From the NCBI GenBank assembly GCA_002841865.1, contig PHBD01000018.1, positions 62,001-126,000 of the forward strand: DNA of 64,000 nucleotides. The letters are read 5' to 3'. Both the position numbers and the translations under genes were made by a program. The notes under the pieces were generated by a model. It was not told the DNA's origin and ran no database searches. It saw only the letters and a list, made by a program, of their open reading frames with translations. Positions within the stretch are counted from its first letter, which is position 1, and the number at the start of each line of letters is the position of its first letter. Positions 54,896 through 62,611 of the stretch are shown one piece after another. This DNA is from Deltaproteobacteria bacterium HGW-Deltaproteobacteria-19 (GTDB taxonomy: Bacteria > Desulfobacterota > Syntrophia > Syntrophales > PHBD01).

Positions 54896-56473
54896 TTATC
54901 GCCTGCCATTCATGGCCTTGGTCAGGACATCGATCCCCTTCCGGGAGGCGATGATGGAGGCGGCCAGGCTCTCCCTCGCCAGCTCCGGGTTGTGCCAGCC
55001 GTCGCTGTTCTCGGCGGTCCACCATTCCCAGAGGACGTGCGCCTCTTCGTGCTTCTCCCGGGCCTGCGCGAGGGCTGATTCAGGGACGCCCGCCCTTCGG
55101 GCCGTCTCGTAGGTGTCGATCAGTTTCCCCAGCCAGTACTCGGCCTTCCGCATCTTGCCCTTCGTGTAGTTCTGGACCGTCTCGATCTGGTAGCGCTTCT
55201 CTTCCGCCGTGGATTTGGGATGGCAGCTCAGGCAGGCCTCCCCGACCGCATGGATGGGCCGGATGACGGCGTGGGTCGTGTAGCTCTTCCCCGATTTGGC
55301 CTTGACCTTCGGCATGTGGCACTGGTGGCACTGGACACCGGCCCGGTCGTGGGTGCTGCCCCAGTAGGTCTCCGTCTCCGGGTGCTGCAGCTTGACCAGC
55401 CGGGCGCCCGTCACGGCGTGCCGGAAGTCGAAGAAGTTCACCTTCCTGTAGTGGGCCAGGATGTCCTTCGCGTTCTTCATCGGGTAGTGGTTCGTGCGGC
55501 GGTCCCCGTAGCCCACCTTCTTCCCCGTGCCGAACTCGAACCCGGCGTTGCAGGCGTATTCCACGTGGCACTGGGCGCACATCATCCGGGAGTCGGTCTT
55601 GCCCAGGACGCCGATCTTCCGGAAGCCCCGGAAATCGACCACCTTCATGTCCGTCTTCCCGTTCCGGGCGAAGGTCTGCGCTCCTTCTTTGTCGACCGCC
55701 TCGATGAGGGCGTCCCGGACGACCCGGGGGGTGGTGCCGTGGCCGTCATGGCAGTGGATGCAGCCCATGGGGTTCTGCGTCGCTTTGGACATCGCGACGA
55801 CATCGGACCCACGGTCCCACTTCGCCTTCGGATCCTTGTCGCCCATGTGCTTCCAGGTCAGGATGTGGTCGGAGGTCTTGCACTGGATGCAGGTGGCATT
55901 GCCGGCCTTCGCGGTCTCGGGCAGCTCCCGCCCCGTGTCGACGAGGACGTCCCAGGCCCGGCCGGTCTGGTTGACGCCGGCAAAGCCCTTCTTGTGCTGG
56001 AAGCGGCCGCCGATGAAGCGGTCCACGACAAACTGGTCGGTCAGCATGAAGATGTGTGCCCGCGGTTCGTTGTGCTCCTTCGTGAAGCCGTGGGGGGCCA
56101 GGAGTTTGTCCTGCATGGGGGAGCGGCCGGTGGGCACGCCCTTCTCCTTTCGGGCCTGGGCCTGGTAGTTGAACATCCGGAAGCTTTGGAACTGGTCGCT
56201 GTGGCAGCGGCCGCAGACGGGCTGGTCGACGGCCAGCGCGGCCGGCTTGCTGCGGGGGTTCTGCAGGTGCTCCTTCATGCCGCTGTGGCATGTGCCGCAG
56301 GAGAGGGGCGCGTGCCTGGATCCTTCCTTCAGGGATTTGATCTGGGGATGGCACCGGTAGCAGGTTTCCCGGGAGTCCCCGGTGTCGTTCTTCTGGGCTG
56401 TCGAAAATGCCGGAATCAAGAGGGCGATCGACAGGGCGGCCAGGACGACGAATCCGATGTTCCGTCTGCGCAT
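54896..56473 (-). CDS. Octahaem cytochrome c nitrite reductase
   Basis: A 525-residue exported cytochrome with a signal peptide (about 1-26). Eight haem-binding motifs: CYRCH 38, CGTCH 59, CGRCH 87, CIQCK 195, CIHCH 238, CAQCH 299, CHQCH 382 and CLSCH 414. The fourth is CxxCK, whose lysine is the proximal ligand of the catalytic haem in NrfA and octahaem nitrite reductases. Three extra haems before it match the octahaem (ONR/TvNiR) type, not five-haem NrfA. It reduces nitrite to ammonium and may also act on hydroxylamine or sulphite. GGAGGTCCGGC precedes the ATG at 56473. No NrfH-like quinol oxidase is adjacent. Confidence 0.92.
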   Translation of the reverse strand: MRRRNIGFVVLAALSIALLIPAFSTAQKNDTGDSRETCYRCHPQIKSLKEGSRHAPLSCGTCHSGMKEHLQNPRSKPAALAVDQPVCGRCHSDQFQSFRMFNYQAQARKEKGVPTGRSPMQDKLLAPHGFTKEHNEPRAHIFMLTDQFVVDRFIGGRFQHKKGFAGVNQTGRAWDVLVDTGRELPETAKAGNATCIQCKTSDHILTWKHMGDKDPKAKWDRGSDVVAMSKATQNPMGCIHCHDGHGTTPRVVRDALIEAVDKEGAQTFARNGKTDMKVVDFRGFRKIGVLGKTDSRMMCAQCHVEYACNAGFEFGTGKKVGYGDRRTNHYPMKNAKDILAHYRKVNFFDFRHAVTGARLVKLQHPETETYWGSTHDRAGVQCHQCHMPKVKAKSGKSYTTHAVIRPIHAVGEACLSCHPKSTAEEKRYQIETVQNYTKGKMRKAEYWLGKLIDTYETARRAGVPESALAQAREKHEEAHVLWEWWTAENSDGWHNPELARESLAASIIASRKGIDVLTKAMNGRR

Positions 56474-56783
56474 GCCGGACCTCCTTTGTCTTGTCGTTCG
56501 AGTGTCGAACGGCTCATTCTGCTGCAGTACCGGATCATGTGGAGACCCGGCAACACGGCCTGCCGGATATTCCAAAACCTTCCCGGGGGAAAACGCCCGC
56601 GGGACGGTCGGGAGACGAAGGGTGGATGGCAAATTGGGCTTCATCATCGATGAATGCCTGCCCGATGTCAAGAATTGCGGGCACGGTCGGCCCGGCGGCA
56701 TAATTGAGCACAGTAAGTCGACAAAATGTCGACATACTATGATCAATTGTGCTATTTTCTCCCAAAACTCGACGGGCGCCTCC
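56474..56783. other. Intergenic region between divergent genes
   Basis: About 310 bases between the nitrite reductase and the second AbiE pair. The proximal part belongs to the nitrite reductase promoter; the distal part carries the AbiE operator-like inverted repeats at 56707-56753. No gene is seen. Confidence 0.5.
56707..56753. promoter_or_regulatory. Nested inverted repeats upstream of the second AbiE pair (candidate operator)
   Basis: Inner GTCGAC-AAAAT-GTCGAC (56717-56733) extends to AGTAA/ATACT arms, and outer AGCACA (56707-56712) pairs with TGTGCT (56748-56753). It lies 31 bases before the AbiEi ATG and should be its autoregulatory site. A second copy of this whole sequence lies at 61284-61331. 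Confidence 0.6.
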
Positions 56784-57443
56784 ATGATCCAGAGCATCAG
56801 AAACCGCATCACCGGTGAGGAATTCGACTACCAGGCCCTGCTGGATGCCTTGCAGCAATATGCCCGTCCGCGTGACAAGATCTCGGATCTCCTCCGGCGG
56901 GGCGACATCATCCGCGTCAAGAAGGGCATTTACATTTTCGGCTCCGCTTATGCCCGCAGGCCCTACTCGCGCGAGATCCTGGCGAACATGCTCTACGGGC
57001 CATCCTATGTTTCCCTCGACTATGCCCTGCACTATCACGGCCTGATCCCGGAGCGGGCGGAGGCGGTCACGTCGATGACCTGCGGCCGGAACAGGCGTTT
57101 TGCCACGCCCGTGGGCCTCTTCATCTATCGGTCCGTGCCGTTGGCGGGCTACGCCGAGGGGATCGACCGCATGGAAATCGAAGGGGGACGGGCATTTCTC
57201 ATGGCGACGCGGGAAAAGGCACTGGCGGACCGGATCCGGGATGACCGGCGCTCGGGCGTGCGCTCCGTGGGCGACATGCGGCGCTACCTTCTGGAAAGCC
57301 TGAGGATCGATCCCGCCGGCCTGGCCGGCATGGATCCTTCCCGGCTGGATGCGATCGCGGTCCTTTACCGCTCCCGGCGGATCCGCCTTGCCGCTTCCGT
57401 CGTGCGCCAACCGGGCGGGGAGGAGAGGCTGCCGCATGAATGA
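56784..57443 (+). CDS. AbiEi-type antitoxin (type IV TA), second pair
   Basis: A 219-residue AbiEi-family antitoxin. The N-terminal winged helix is clear (ISDLLRRGDIIRVKKGIYIF), followed by the conserved central part NMLYGPSYVSLDYALHYHGL and TREKALADRIRDDRR. These proteins repress their own promoter and counteract the toxin without binding it. ATG 56784 (MIQSIRN) is the start of the conserved domain; the open frame upstream is not coding. The toxin gene overlaps its stop by 8 bases. It is much shorter than the AbiEi-type protein at 43602, so the two pairs are different subfamilies. Confidence 0.88.
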   Translation: MIQSIRNRITGEEFDYQALLDALQQYARPRDKISDLLRRGDIIRVKKGIYIFGSAYARRPYSREILANMLYGPSYVSLDYALHYHGLIPERAEAVTSMTCGRNRRFATPVGLFIYRSVPLAGYAEGIDRMEIEGGRAFLMATREKALADRIRDDRRSGVRSVGDMRRYLLESLRIDPAGLAGMDPSRLDAIAVLYRSRRIRLAASVVRQPGGEERLPHE

Positions 57444-58305
57444 GGCCGTCGCCCGCATGCTGGCCCGCTACGAATACCGCCGCCTGGAGGATTATACCCG
57501 TGCCCTCCGGGAGATCCTTCAGGAGATGGCCCTGCTCGGCCTCTGGCGGAGCCGTTTCTTTGAAAAGGCCGCTTTCTACGGTGGAACGGCCCTCCGCATC
57601 TTTCACGGGCTGGACCGCTTTTCCGAGGACCTGGATTTTTCGCTGCTGGAACCGGATCCCGGGTTTGTGCTTTCCCGGTACACCAGTTCGCTGGAGCGGG
57701 AAATCCGGGCCTTCGGCTTTGACGTGACGGTGACAGAGAAGGTGAAGCAGGCGGCCGGCCCCGTTCGGTCGGCATTCCTGAAGGCCGACACCATGAGGCA
57801 ACTGCTGACCGTTCAGGTCGGGCCGGACCTCGTCCGGGAGCTGCCTCGGGGCCAGGCGATCCGGATCCGCCTCGAGGTCGATACGGATCCGCCGCCGGGA
57901 TTTTCAACGGAGGCCAGGTATCTCCTCCATCCGATTCCATTCACGGTTCGAACATACGTGCTGCCGGATCTCTTCGCCGGCAAGATGCACGCCCTCCTGT
58001 GCCGCCAGTGGAAGACCCGCGTGAAGGGCCGGGACTGGTATGATTTTGTCTGGTATGCGGCCAATCACCCGGAGCTGGACCTGCCGCACCTGGAGCAGCG
58101 AATGCGGCAGAGCGGCCATTGGAAGGAGCAGGCCCCGATGACGAAGACCGACCTGGACCGGCTGCTCGTCGCGGCCATCGACAGGCTCGATGTCGATCGC
58201 GCCCGGAAGGAGGTGGAGCCCTTTATCCTGAATCCCGAGGCTCTGACAGTCTGGTCCCGCGATTTCTTTCTCGATGTCGCCGGCCGGATCCGCATTCAAC
58301 CATAA
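57436..58305 (+). CDS. AbiEii-type nucleotidyltransferase toxin (type IV TA), second pair
   Basis: A 289-residue AbiEii/AbiGii-type toxin. The nucleotidyltransferase signature is AFYGGTALRIFHGLDRFSEDLDFSLL-like (GGTALR, then SEDLDFS with the DxD), followed by LPDLFAGKMHALLCRQWKTR with the catalytic-site lysine and GRDWYDFVWY. All expected active-site residues are present. The start overlaps the antitoxin stop by 8 bases, and AGGAGAGG lies upstream. A terminator overlaps its stop codon. It would halt growth by modifying tRNA or another target when the antitoxin fails. Confidence 0.9.
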   Translation: MNEAVARMLARYEYRRLEDYTRALREILQEMALLGLWRSRFFEKAAFYGGTALRIFHGLDRFSEDLDFSLLEPDPGFVLSRYTSSLEREIRAFGFDVTVTEKVKQAAGPVRSAFLKADTMRQLLTVQVGPDLVRELPRGQAIRIRLEVDTDPPPGFSTEARYLLHPIPFTVRTYVLPDLFAGKMHALLCRQWKTRVKGRDWYDFVWYAANHPELDLPHLEQRMRQSGHWKEQAPMTKTDLDRLLVAAIDRLDVDRARKEVEPFILNPEALTVWSRDFFLDVAGRIRIQP

Positions 58306-58320
58306 GGGGTCTGACCCCTT
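58304..58320 (+). terminator. Short terminator hairpin
   Basis: AAGGGGT-CTG-ACCCCTT, a perfect 7-bp stem that starts within the TAA stop of the toxin gene and ends in TT. It closes the second AbiE operon. Confidence 0.6.
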
Positions 58321-58344
58321 GTTCGCCCATTCTCATGCAGCAGC

Positions 58345-58373
58345 CATGAATCGGATTTGAAATCCGCTTCATG
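58345..58373. repeat. Palindromic repeat with GGATTTGAAATCC core
   Basis: CATGAA, CGGATTTGAAATCCG, then TTCATG give a near-perfect 29-base palindrome. The core is the same as in the outer arms of the composite repeat at 24565-24595 and 25192-25222, so it belongs to that family. Confidence 0.6.
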
Positions 58374-58407
58374 CCGATCGAATCCCTTTTTGCCGAGGAG
58401 GTGCGAC

Positions 58408-60102
58408 GTGGCTGATTTTCCCTGGTTCAAGAACTACGACGCGGGGGTGCCCCACACCCTGGAGCCCTACCCGAACAGGACCCTGCTGGATCAGGTATAC
58501 AACACCGCGGGGCAGCGCCCGGGACACACGATGATGTGGTTCAAGGGAACCGTCATCACCTATGCGCAGTTCCGGGAGCACCTGGAAGGAGTGGCGCGGG
58601 CGCTCGCCGGGCTCGGCATGAAGAAGGGCGACCGCGTGGCTCTCATGATGCCCAACATCCCCCAGATGCTCATCTGCCAGTTCGCTGTCTGGAAAGCCGG
58701 GGGCGTTGCGGTGCCGGTCAATCCCCTTTATGGCGAAGCCGAGCTTGTGCACACGGTGAAGGACTCCGGGGCGGAGATCGCCATCGTCATGACCCCGTTC
58801 TACCGCCTGCTGAAGAGCGTCCAGGGCCGGGCCGGCGTGAAGACGATCATCGCCACGTCGGTCAAGGAGTACCTGGCGCCGCTGAAGCGCTTCCTCTTCG
58901 GGCTCCTGATGGAAAAGAAGCAGGGGCACCATGTGGAACTCGAAGCGGGCGACCTGTGGCTCCAGGACGCAATCCGGAAATACGCCGGCGCTCCCGTTCC
59001 CGACGTGAAGCTGAGTCAGGACGACACCGGGCTGATCCTCTTCAGCGGGGGAACCACGGGCACGCCCAAGGGCGTCATGATCTCGCACGGAAGCATCTTC
59101 AAGAACGGCATGCAGACGCGCGCCTGGTTTTCCACGCTGCTCACGGACTGGGAGGACGTCACGATTCTCCTGATGCCGCTCTTCCACATCTACGGCAACA
59201 TCATCCTGGTCTCGACCCTGCTGCATGCGCGGGTGCCCATCGTCCTGGTGCCCAATCCCCGGGACGTTCCCGACCTCTTGTCCACCATCAGGACGACCCG
59301 GCCGCGGTTCTTCCCGGGCATCGCCACGCTGTTCATCGGCCTGATGAACAACCCGGATGTGAAATCGGGCAAGATCGATTTCCGGTCCATGAAGATGTGC
59401 GTGGCCGCCGCCGCGCCGCTCCTGCCGGAGACCAAGAAAAGCTGGGAGGCCCTCACCGGCGGGAAGCTCGTCGAGGCCTACGGCCTGACGGAATCGGGCA
59501 TCATCGCCATGGGACCGATCCTGGGAAAATGGAAGGAAGGGGCCGTCGGACTGCCCACCCCGGACGTGGAGGTGAAGATCGTTGACATCCTCGCCGGCGA
59601 GAAGGAGATGCCGACCGGGGAAACCGGCGAGATCGCAATCCGGTCGCCGCAGATCATGCAGGGCTACCGGAACAACCCGGAGGCCACCGCGGAGATGCTG
59701 CGCGGCGGCTGGCTGTATACCGGCGACGTCGGCCACCTGGACGAGGACGGCTACCTGTTCATCACCTCGCGCAAGAAGGAGCTGATCAAGCCCAGCGGCC
59801 ACCAGGTCTTCCCGGGGGAGGTGGAGGAGGTCGTCGCCCGGCACCCGGCGGTGCTCGAGGTGGGTGTGGCCGGGGTCCGGGACCCCGAGCAGGGGGAGGC
59901 CGTCAAGGCCTGGGTTGTGCTGAAACCGGACCAGAGGTGCACCGCCGAAGAGCTGCAGGCCTTCTGCAAGGAGAGCCTGACGGCCTACAAGGTGCCCCGG
60001 TACGTCGAATTCCGCGAAATGCTTCCCAAGTCGCTGATCGGGAAGGTGCTGCGGCGCGTGCTCCAGGAGGAGGAAGAGAAGAAACAGCAGTCGGGAAGAT
60101 AG
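58408..60102 (+). CDS. Long-chain-type fatty acid-CoA ligase (AMP-forming)
   Basis: A 564-residue ANL ligase with the layout of long-chain fatty acyl-CoA synthetases. The P-loop is LFSGGTTGTPKG, the adenine motif EAYGLTESG, the hinge region TGDVGHLDEDGYLFITSRKK and the catalytic lysine LPKSLIGKVLRRVLQ. The start is GTG 58408 (MADFPWFKNYD), chosen for GAGGAGGTGCGAC before it. It stands alone between the second AbiE pair and the cysteine-rich protein. With the ligases at 26621 and 53235 it suggests a broad fatty or aromatic acid diet. Confidence 0.92.
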   Translation: MADFPWFKNYDAGVPHTLEPYPNRTLLDQVYNTAGQRPGHTMMWFKGTVITYAQFREHLEGVARALAGLGMKKGDRVALMMPNIPQMLICQFAVWKAGGVAVPVNPLYGEAELVHTVKDSGAEIAIVMTPFYRLLKSVQGRAGVKTIIATSVKEYLAPLKRFLFGLLMEKKQGHHVELEAGDLWLQDAIRKYAGAPVPDVKLSQDDTGLILFSGGTTGTPKGVMISHGSIFKNGMQTRAWFSTLLTDWEDVTILLMPLFHIYGNIILVSTLLHARVPIVLVPNPRDVPDLLSTIRTTRPRFFPGIATLFIGLMNNPDVKSGKIDFRSMKMCVAAAAPLLPETKKSWEALTGGKLVEAYGLTESGIIAMGPILGKWKEGAVGLPTPDVEVKIVDILAGEKEMPTGETGEIAIRSPQIMQGYRNNPEATAEMLRGGWLYTGDVGHLDEDGYLFITSRKKELIKPSGHQVFPGEVEEVVARHPAVLEVGVAGVRDPEQGEAVKAWVVLKPDQRCTAEELQAFCKESLTAYKVPRYVEFREMLPKSLIGKVLRRVLQEEEEKKQQSGR

Positions 60103-60175
60103 GTCAGGTCGATTGTGCACTGCATAAAATCTGGCCACTTTTTATATAAAATCAATAATCAATAGGAGGTCGCGC

Positions 60176-61087
60176 ATGGATTGGAGGAAAGAGAAACACT
60201 CGTATCTGGCTGTTGTGGTCTTATGTAGCCTGTGCCTGCTCCTGCTGGCGTTCGGCGACGCTTTTGCGGAGCCGTCCACGGCCCAGGTAAAGAAGATGTG
60301 GGAAGGGCAGAACAACGTCAAGGACCGTGTTCTCAGCGTCAAGCGCATGGGCGGACAGCGCACGACCAATCAGCTTGACGGCAAGCACTACATCACCCCC
60401 GTGGGAACCTGCTGGGACTATGACATCGTCGAGCTGCAGAAATGCGGCTGCCGGCTCTTCCTGAAGGCCAGCGCCTGCTGCCGCAGGGGATCGTCACGGG
60501 AATGCGAGATGCGGGTCGGCAACTCGAAGATGGTGGACTGCTCCCCTTACGGGAAGCCGAAATTCGGCCTGGCGGGCAACACCGAGCCCGCCGACTGCAA
60601 GACGCAACGCATGCAGTCCGAGTGCTGGCACCGCAAGGACCTGGTTTTCGGAGCCGGTATCGTCATCGGGCCGTGCATGGGGAGCAATGCGAAACAGGAC
60701 TGGCCGCCCACATTCAACTGCCCCAAAGGCCAGGCGACCGTTCAGGACTTTCTGAATAAAAGGTGCGGGCCGACACCGGAAGACTGCGGTTGCAAAATCG
60801 TCGAAGAGTGCTCATCCGAAGGAGGGCTGAAGTGCTACAACGACTGGAAATCGAACAAGGCCGCCGTCGACTGTTACTACAATCCCATTTACAAATCAGG
60901 CTATGAACAGGAGAAGTGCTACAAGGCCGCGATGGCGGGGGGTTCTGCGGAGGGTGCGAAGGAAGCCGCAGCCGGCGCTGCCGACTCGGTGACGCAAGGG
61001 GCCTCCGGTAGCGGAAGCGCTGCAAAGTCAAAGGCCGGCAGTGTTGCCGACACGGCCGTGGACGCCCTGAAGAGGATCTGGAAGTAA
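60176..61087 (+). CDS. Cysteine-rich exported protein, family unknown
   Basis: A 303-residue exported protein. The signal peptide (about 1-31, ending GDAFA) is followed by about 210 residues with 18 cysteines, an even number that would allow nine disulphides: CWDYD, CGC, CC, CGCK, CYNDW, CYYNP and others. A low-complexity Ala/Gly/Ser-rich tail (about 250-295: GGSAEGAKEAAAGAADS) ends in DALKRIWK. No CxxCH haem motif is present. AATAGGAGGTCGCGC gives a strong ribosome binding site. The family is not recognised. It is likely periplasmic or surface-exposed. Confidence 0.8.
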   Translation: MDWRKEKHSYLAVVVLCSLCLLLLAFGDAFAEPSTAQVKKMWEGQNNVKDRVLSVKRMGGQRTTNQLDGKHYITPVGTCWDYDIVELQKCGCRLFLKASACCRRGSSRECEMRVGNSKMVDCSPYGKPKFGLAGNTEPADCKTQRMQSECWHRKDLVFGAGIVIGPCMGSNAKQDWPPTFNCPKGQATVQDFLNKRCGPTPEDCGCKIVEECSSEGGLKCYNDWKSNKAAVDCYYNPIYKSGYEQEKCYKAAMAGGSAEGAKEAAAGAADSVTQGASGSGSAAKSKAGSVADTAVDALKRIWK

Positions 61088-61215
61088 TTCAATCCGCGGT
61101 TCGGTCCGGGGCCTCGGCGGCACTCACCAGCCGCCGGACGCCCCGCCACCGCCGGAGAAGCTCGATCCGGGACTGCTCCCTGATCGGAAAACGGGCCACT
61201 CTTTTTCCCAAGTCC

Positions 61216-61248
61216 AAGCGGGGATGGATTTTCGTCTGTCCCCGCTTT
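61216..61248. repeat. GGGGACAGAT-type palindrome
   Basis: AAGCGGGGATGGAT and GTCTGTCCCCGCTT pair with two wobbles around TTTTC. It is a further member of the intergenic palindrome family and a possible terminator for the cysteine-rich protein gene. Confidence 0.55.
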
Positions 61249-61283
61249 GTCACCAGATCTGTTCCCCGTTAGACGGTATACTT

Positions 61284-61331
61284 GAGCATGGTAAGTCGAT
61301 AAAACGTCGACATACTATGCTGAATAATGCT
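61284..61331. promoter_or_regulatory. Orphan copy of the AbiE operator-like repeat
   Basis: About 35 of 46 positions match 56706-56753. The inner TCGAT/ACGTCGA arms and CATACTATG are kept; the outer arms changed from AGCACA/TGTGCT to AGCAT/ATGCT, so pairing is preserved. No AbiE gene follows; the next gene is the ATC-hydrolase family protein, 94 bases on. Confidence 0.5.
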
Positions 61332-61424
61332 TGATGCAGAATGCAGTGAACGGGGACAGATAGAGGCCTGCCCCCCATCCGATTTCTTGCAGGCCTCACG
61401 CCATGACACAAAAGGAGCTGGGGA

Positions 61425-61922
61425 ATGTCGAACATCAAGAATCATCCGAAGCACAAAAGCAAGATTATGAAAGCGGTAAGAGGGACGCTGGAGCATCGGG
61501 CCACCTGGCTGTATCTTCTCCTGGATGAGGCGGAAAAGCGCGGCATCGATACGGAAGAGTTTGCGAAAGCGGCGATCATGCGGTGCGGGTGCTTTCAGGG
61601 TGATCAGCTCGTTGCCGAAGCAGGCACCAGGAGCCTGAAAGGCCTGAAGGGCAGGCTTTTTACATTGCCGGCGAGAATGGTGTTTGAGATGAAGATCCTG
61701 GCCTCTACGGATGACCGGCTGGACATCGACTTTTACCATTGCCCGCTTGTGGCTGCATGGCAGTCCTGCGGGGCTTCGGACGAGCGGATTGCGGAGCTGT
61801 GCGATATTGCCATGCAGGGAGACAGGGGCATTGCCGGGTCCTTCGGCTGCGAGCTGGAGCTGGGAGAGACCATTGCCAAGGGGTATGACAAGTGTGAAAT
61901 CAGGTTTAAAAGATTGAAATAA
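61425..61922 (+). CDS. L-2-amino-thiazoline-4-carboxylic acid hydrolase family protein
   Basis: A 165-residue protein like the ATC hydrolase family, enzymes that in Pseudomonas open 2-amino-thiazoline-4-carboxylate on the way to L-cysteine. Conserved parts seen are FYHCPLVAAWQSCG, AELCDIAMQGDRGIA and LELGETIAKGYDKCEIRFK. Several Cys residues lie in these blocks (FYHCPL, CDIAMQGD, DKCEIRF). In anaerobes this family is large and often not tied to ATC breakdown, so the substrate is uncertain. AAAAGGAGCTGGGGA precedes the ATG. An exported Sm-like protein follows after 32 bases. Confidence 0.82.
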   Translation: MSNIKNHPKHKSKIMKAVRGTLEHRATWLYLLLDEAEKRGIDTEEFAKAAIMRCGCFQGDQLVAEAGTRSLKGLKGRLFTLPARMVFEMKILASTDDRLDIDFYHCPLVAAWQSCGASDERIAELCDIAMQGDRGIAGSFGCELELGETIAKGYDKCEIRFKRLK

Positions 61923-61954
61923 AGGCGGCGGATATTCATCCACAAGGAGGTAGT

Positions 61955-62296
61955 ATGAAAAGAACAGATTGGATCGCTTCGGTGGCGGTGGCGGCCTTCA
62001 TGTTGTTTGCTGCCATGTTTGTTCTCTTTCCGGAGGTGGCGCAGGCCAGGGCGGTTGTTGCCGTTGAAGGCGCAAAGTTTGACACGGCCTTTTCGATCAA
62101 AGACAACCTGAATACCTATGTCGGCAAGGAAGTCGTGATTCATCTTCGCTCGGGGAAATCCTTTCAGGGATATGTCAAATCCGTCGGCGAGCACCTGATT
62201 CATCTGGAAAAGCTTTCCGGCCGGGATTTTTACAACGCCCTGATCCGCATCGAAGACATCACGGCCATCGAAGCCAGATTCAGGGAGATGAAGTAA
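61955..62296 (+). CDS. Exported Sm-like (LSm-fold) small protein
   Basis: A 113-residue protein with an N-terminal signal peptide or anchor (about 1-32, ending VAQARA) and a compact domain with an Sm-like pattern: YVGKEVVIHLRSGKSFQGYV, then the second strand set HLIHLEKLSGRDFYNALIRI and EDITAIEA. Sm-fold proteins normally bind RNA in the cytoplasm; here export suggests a different ligand or an envelope role. ACAAGGAGGTAGT gives a strong ribosome binding site. It follows the ATC-hydrolase protein by 32 bases and may share its transcript. Confidence 0.75.
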   Translation: MKRTDWIASVAVAAFMLFAAMFVLFPEVAQARAVVAVEGAKFDTAFSIKDNLNTYVGKEVVIHLRSGKSFQGYVKSVGEHLIHLEKLSGRDFYNALIRIEDITAIEARFREMK

Positions 62297-62305
62297 TGGC
62301 ATTCA

Positions 62306-62590
62306 ATATCTGATATTTGCAGAAATGTGCCGGGCACCGGCAAGCTGCGCTTCATCGAGGTGAAAGGTCGTATAACCGGCGCGCCGACGATCACGGTAAC
62401 CCGAAACGAAATCCTCTACTCCCTCAACAAGCCCGAGGACTTTATCCTGGCAATCGTGGAATTCATCGATGGCGACTCACACCGAGTCCACTACCTGAGG
62501 CAGCCCTTTCAACGCGAGCCGGACTTCGGCGTGACAAGTGTCAATTATGACTTCGCCGAGTTGCTGGCCAGAGCGAAAGAACCCTCATAA
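62306..62590 (+). pseudogene. C-terminal fragment of a DUF3883 helicase-type protein
   Basis: The frame ending at 62590 reads [20 protein letters not shown], then [20 protein letters not shown] and [19 protein letters not shown]. This is the typical DUF3883 tail of large SNF2-type helicases found in defence loci such as DISARM-like systems. The helicase body is absent: upstream the frame meets the Sm-like gene end within 10 codons. No real start exists (a GTG at 62327 has no ribosome binding site). It is best read as the leftover of a deleted defence gene. Confidence 0.65.
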
Positions 62591-62611
62591 TCTTTGCAAA
62601 ATCGTCCATGA

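Larger units (their letters stand above)
61088..61424. other. Intergenic region with two repeats
   Basis: About 340 bases. It holds a GGGGACAGAT-type palindrome (61216-61248, wobble pairs) and the second copy of the AbiE operator-like repeat (61284-61331). No gene is seen. Confidence 0.5.
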
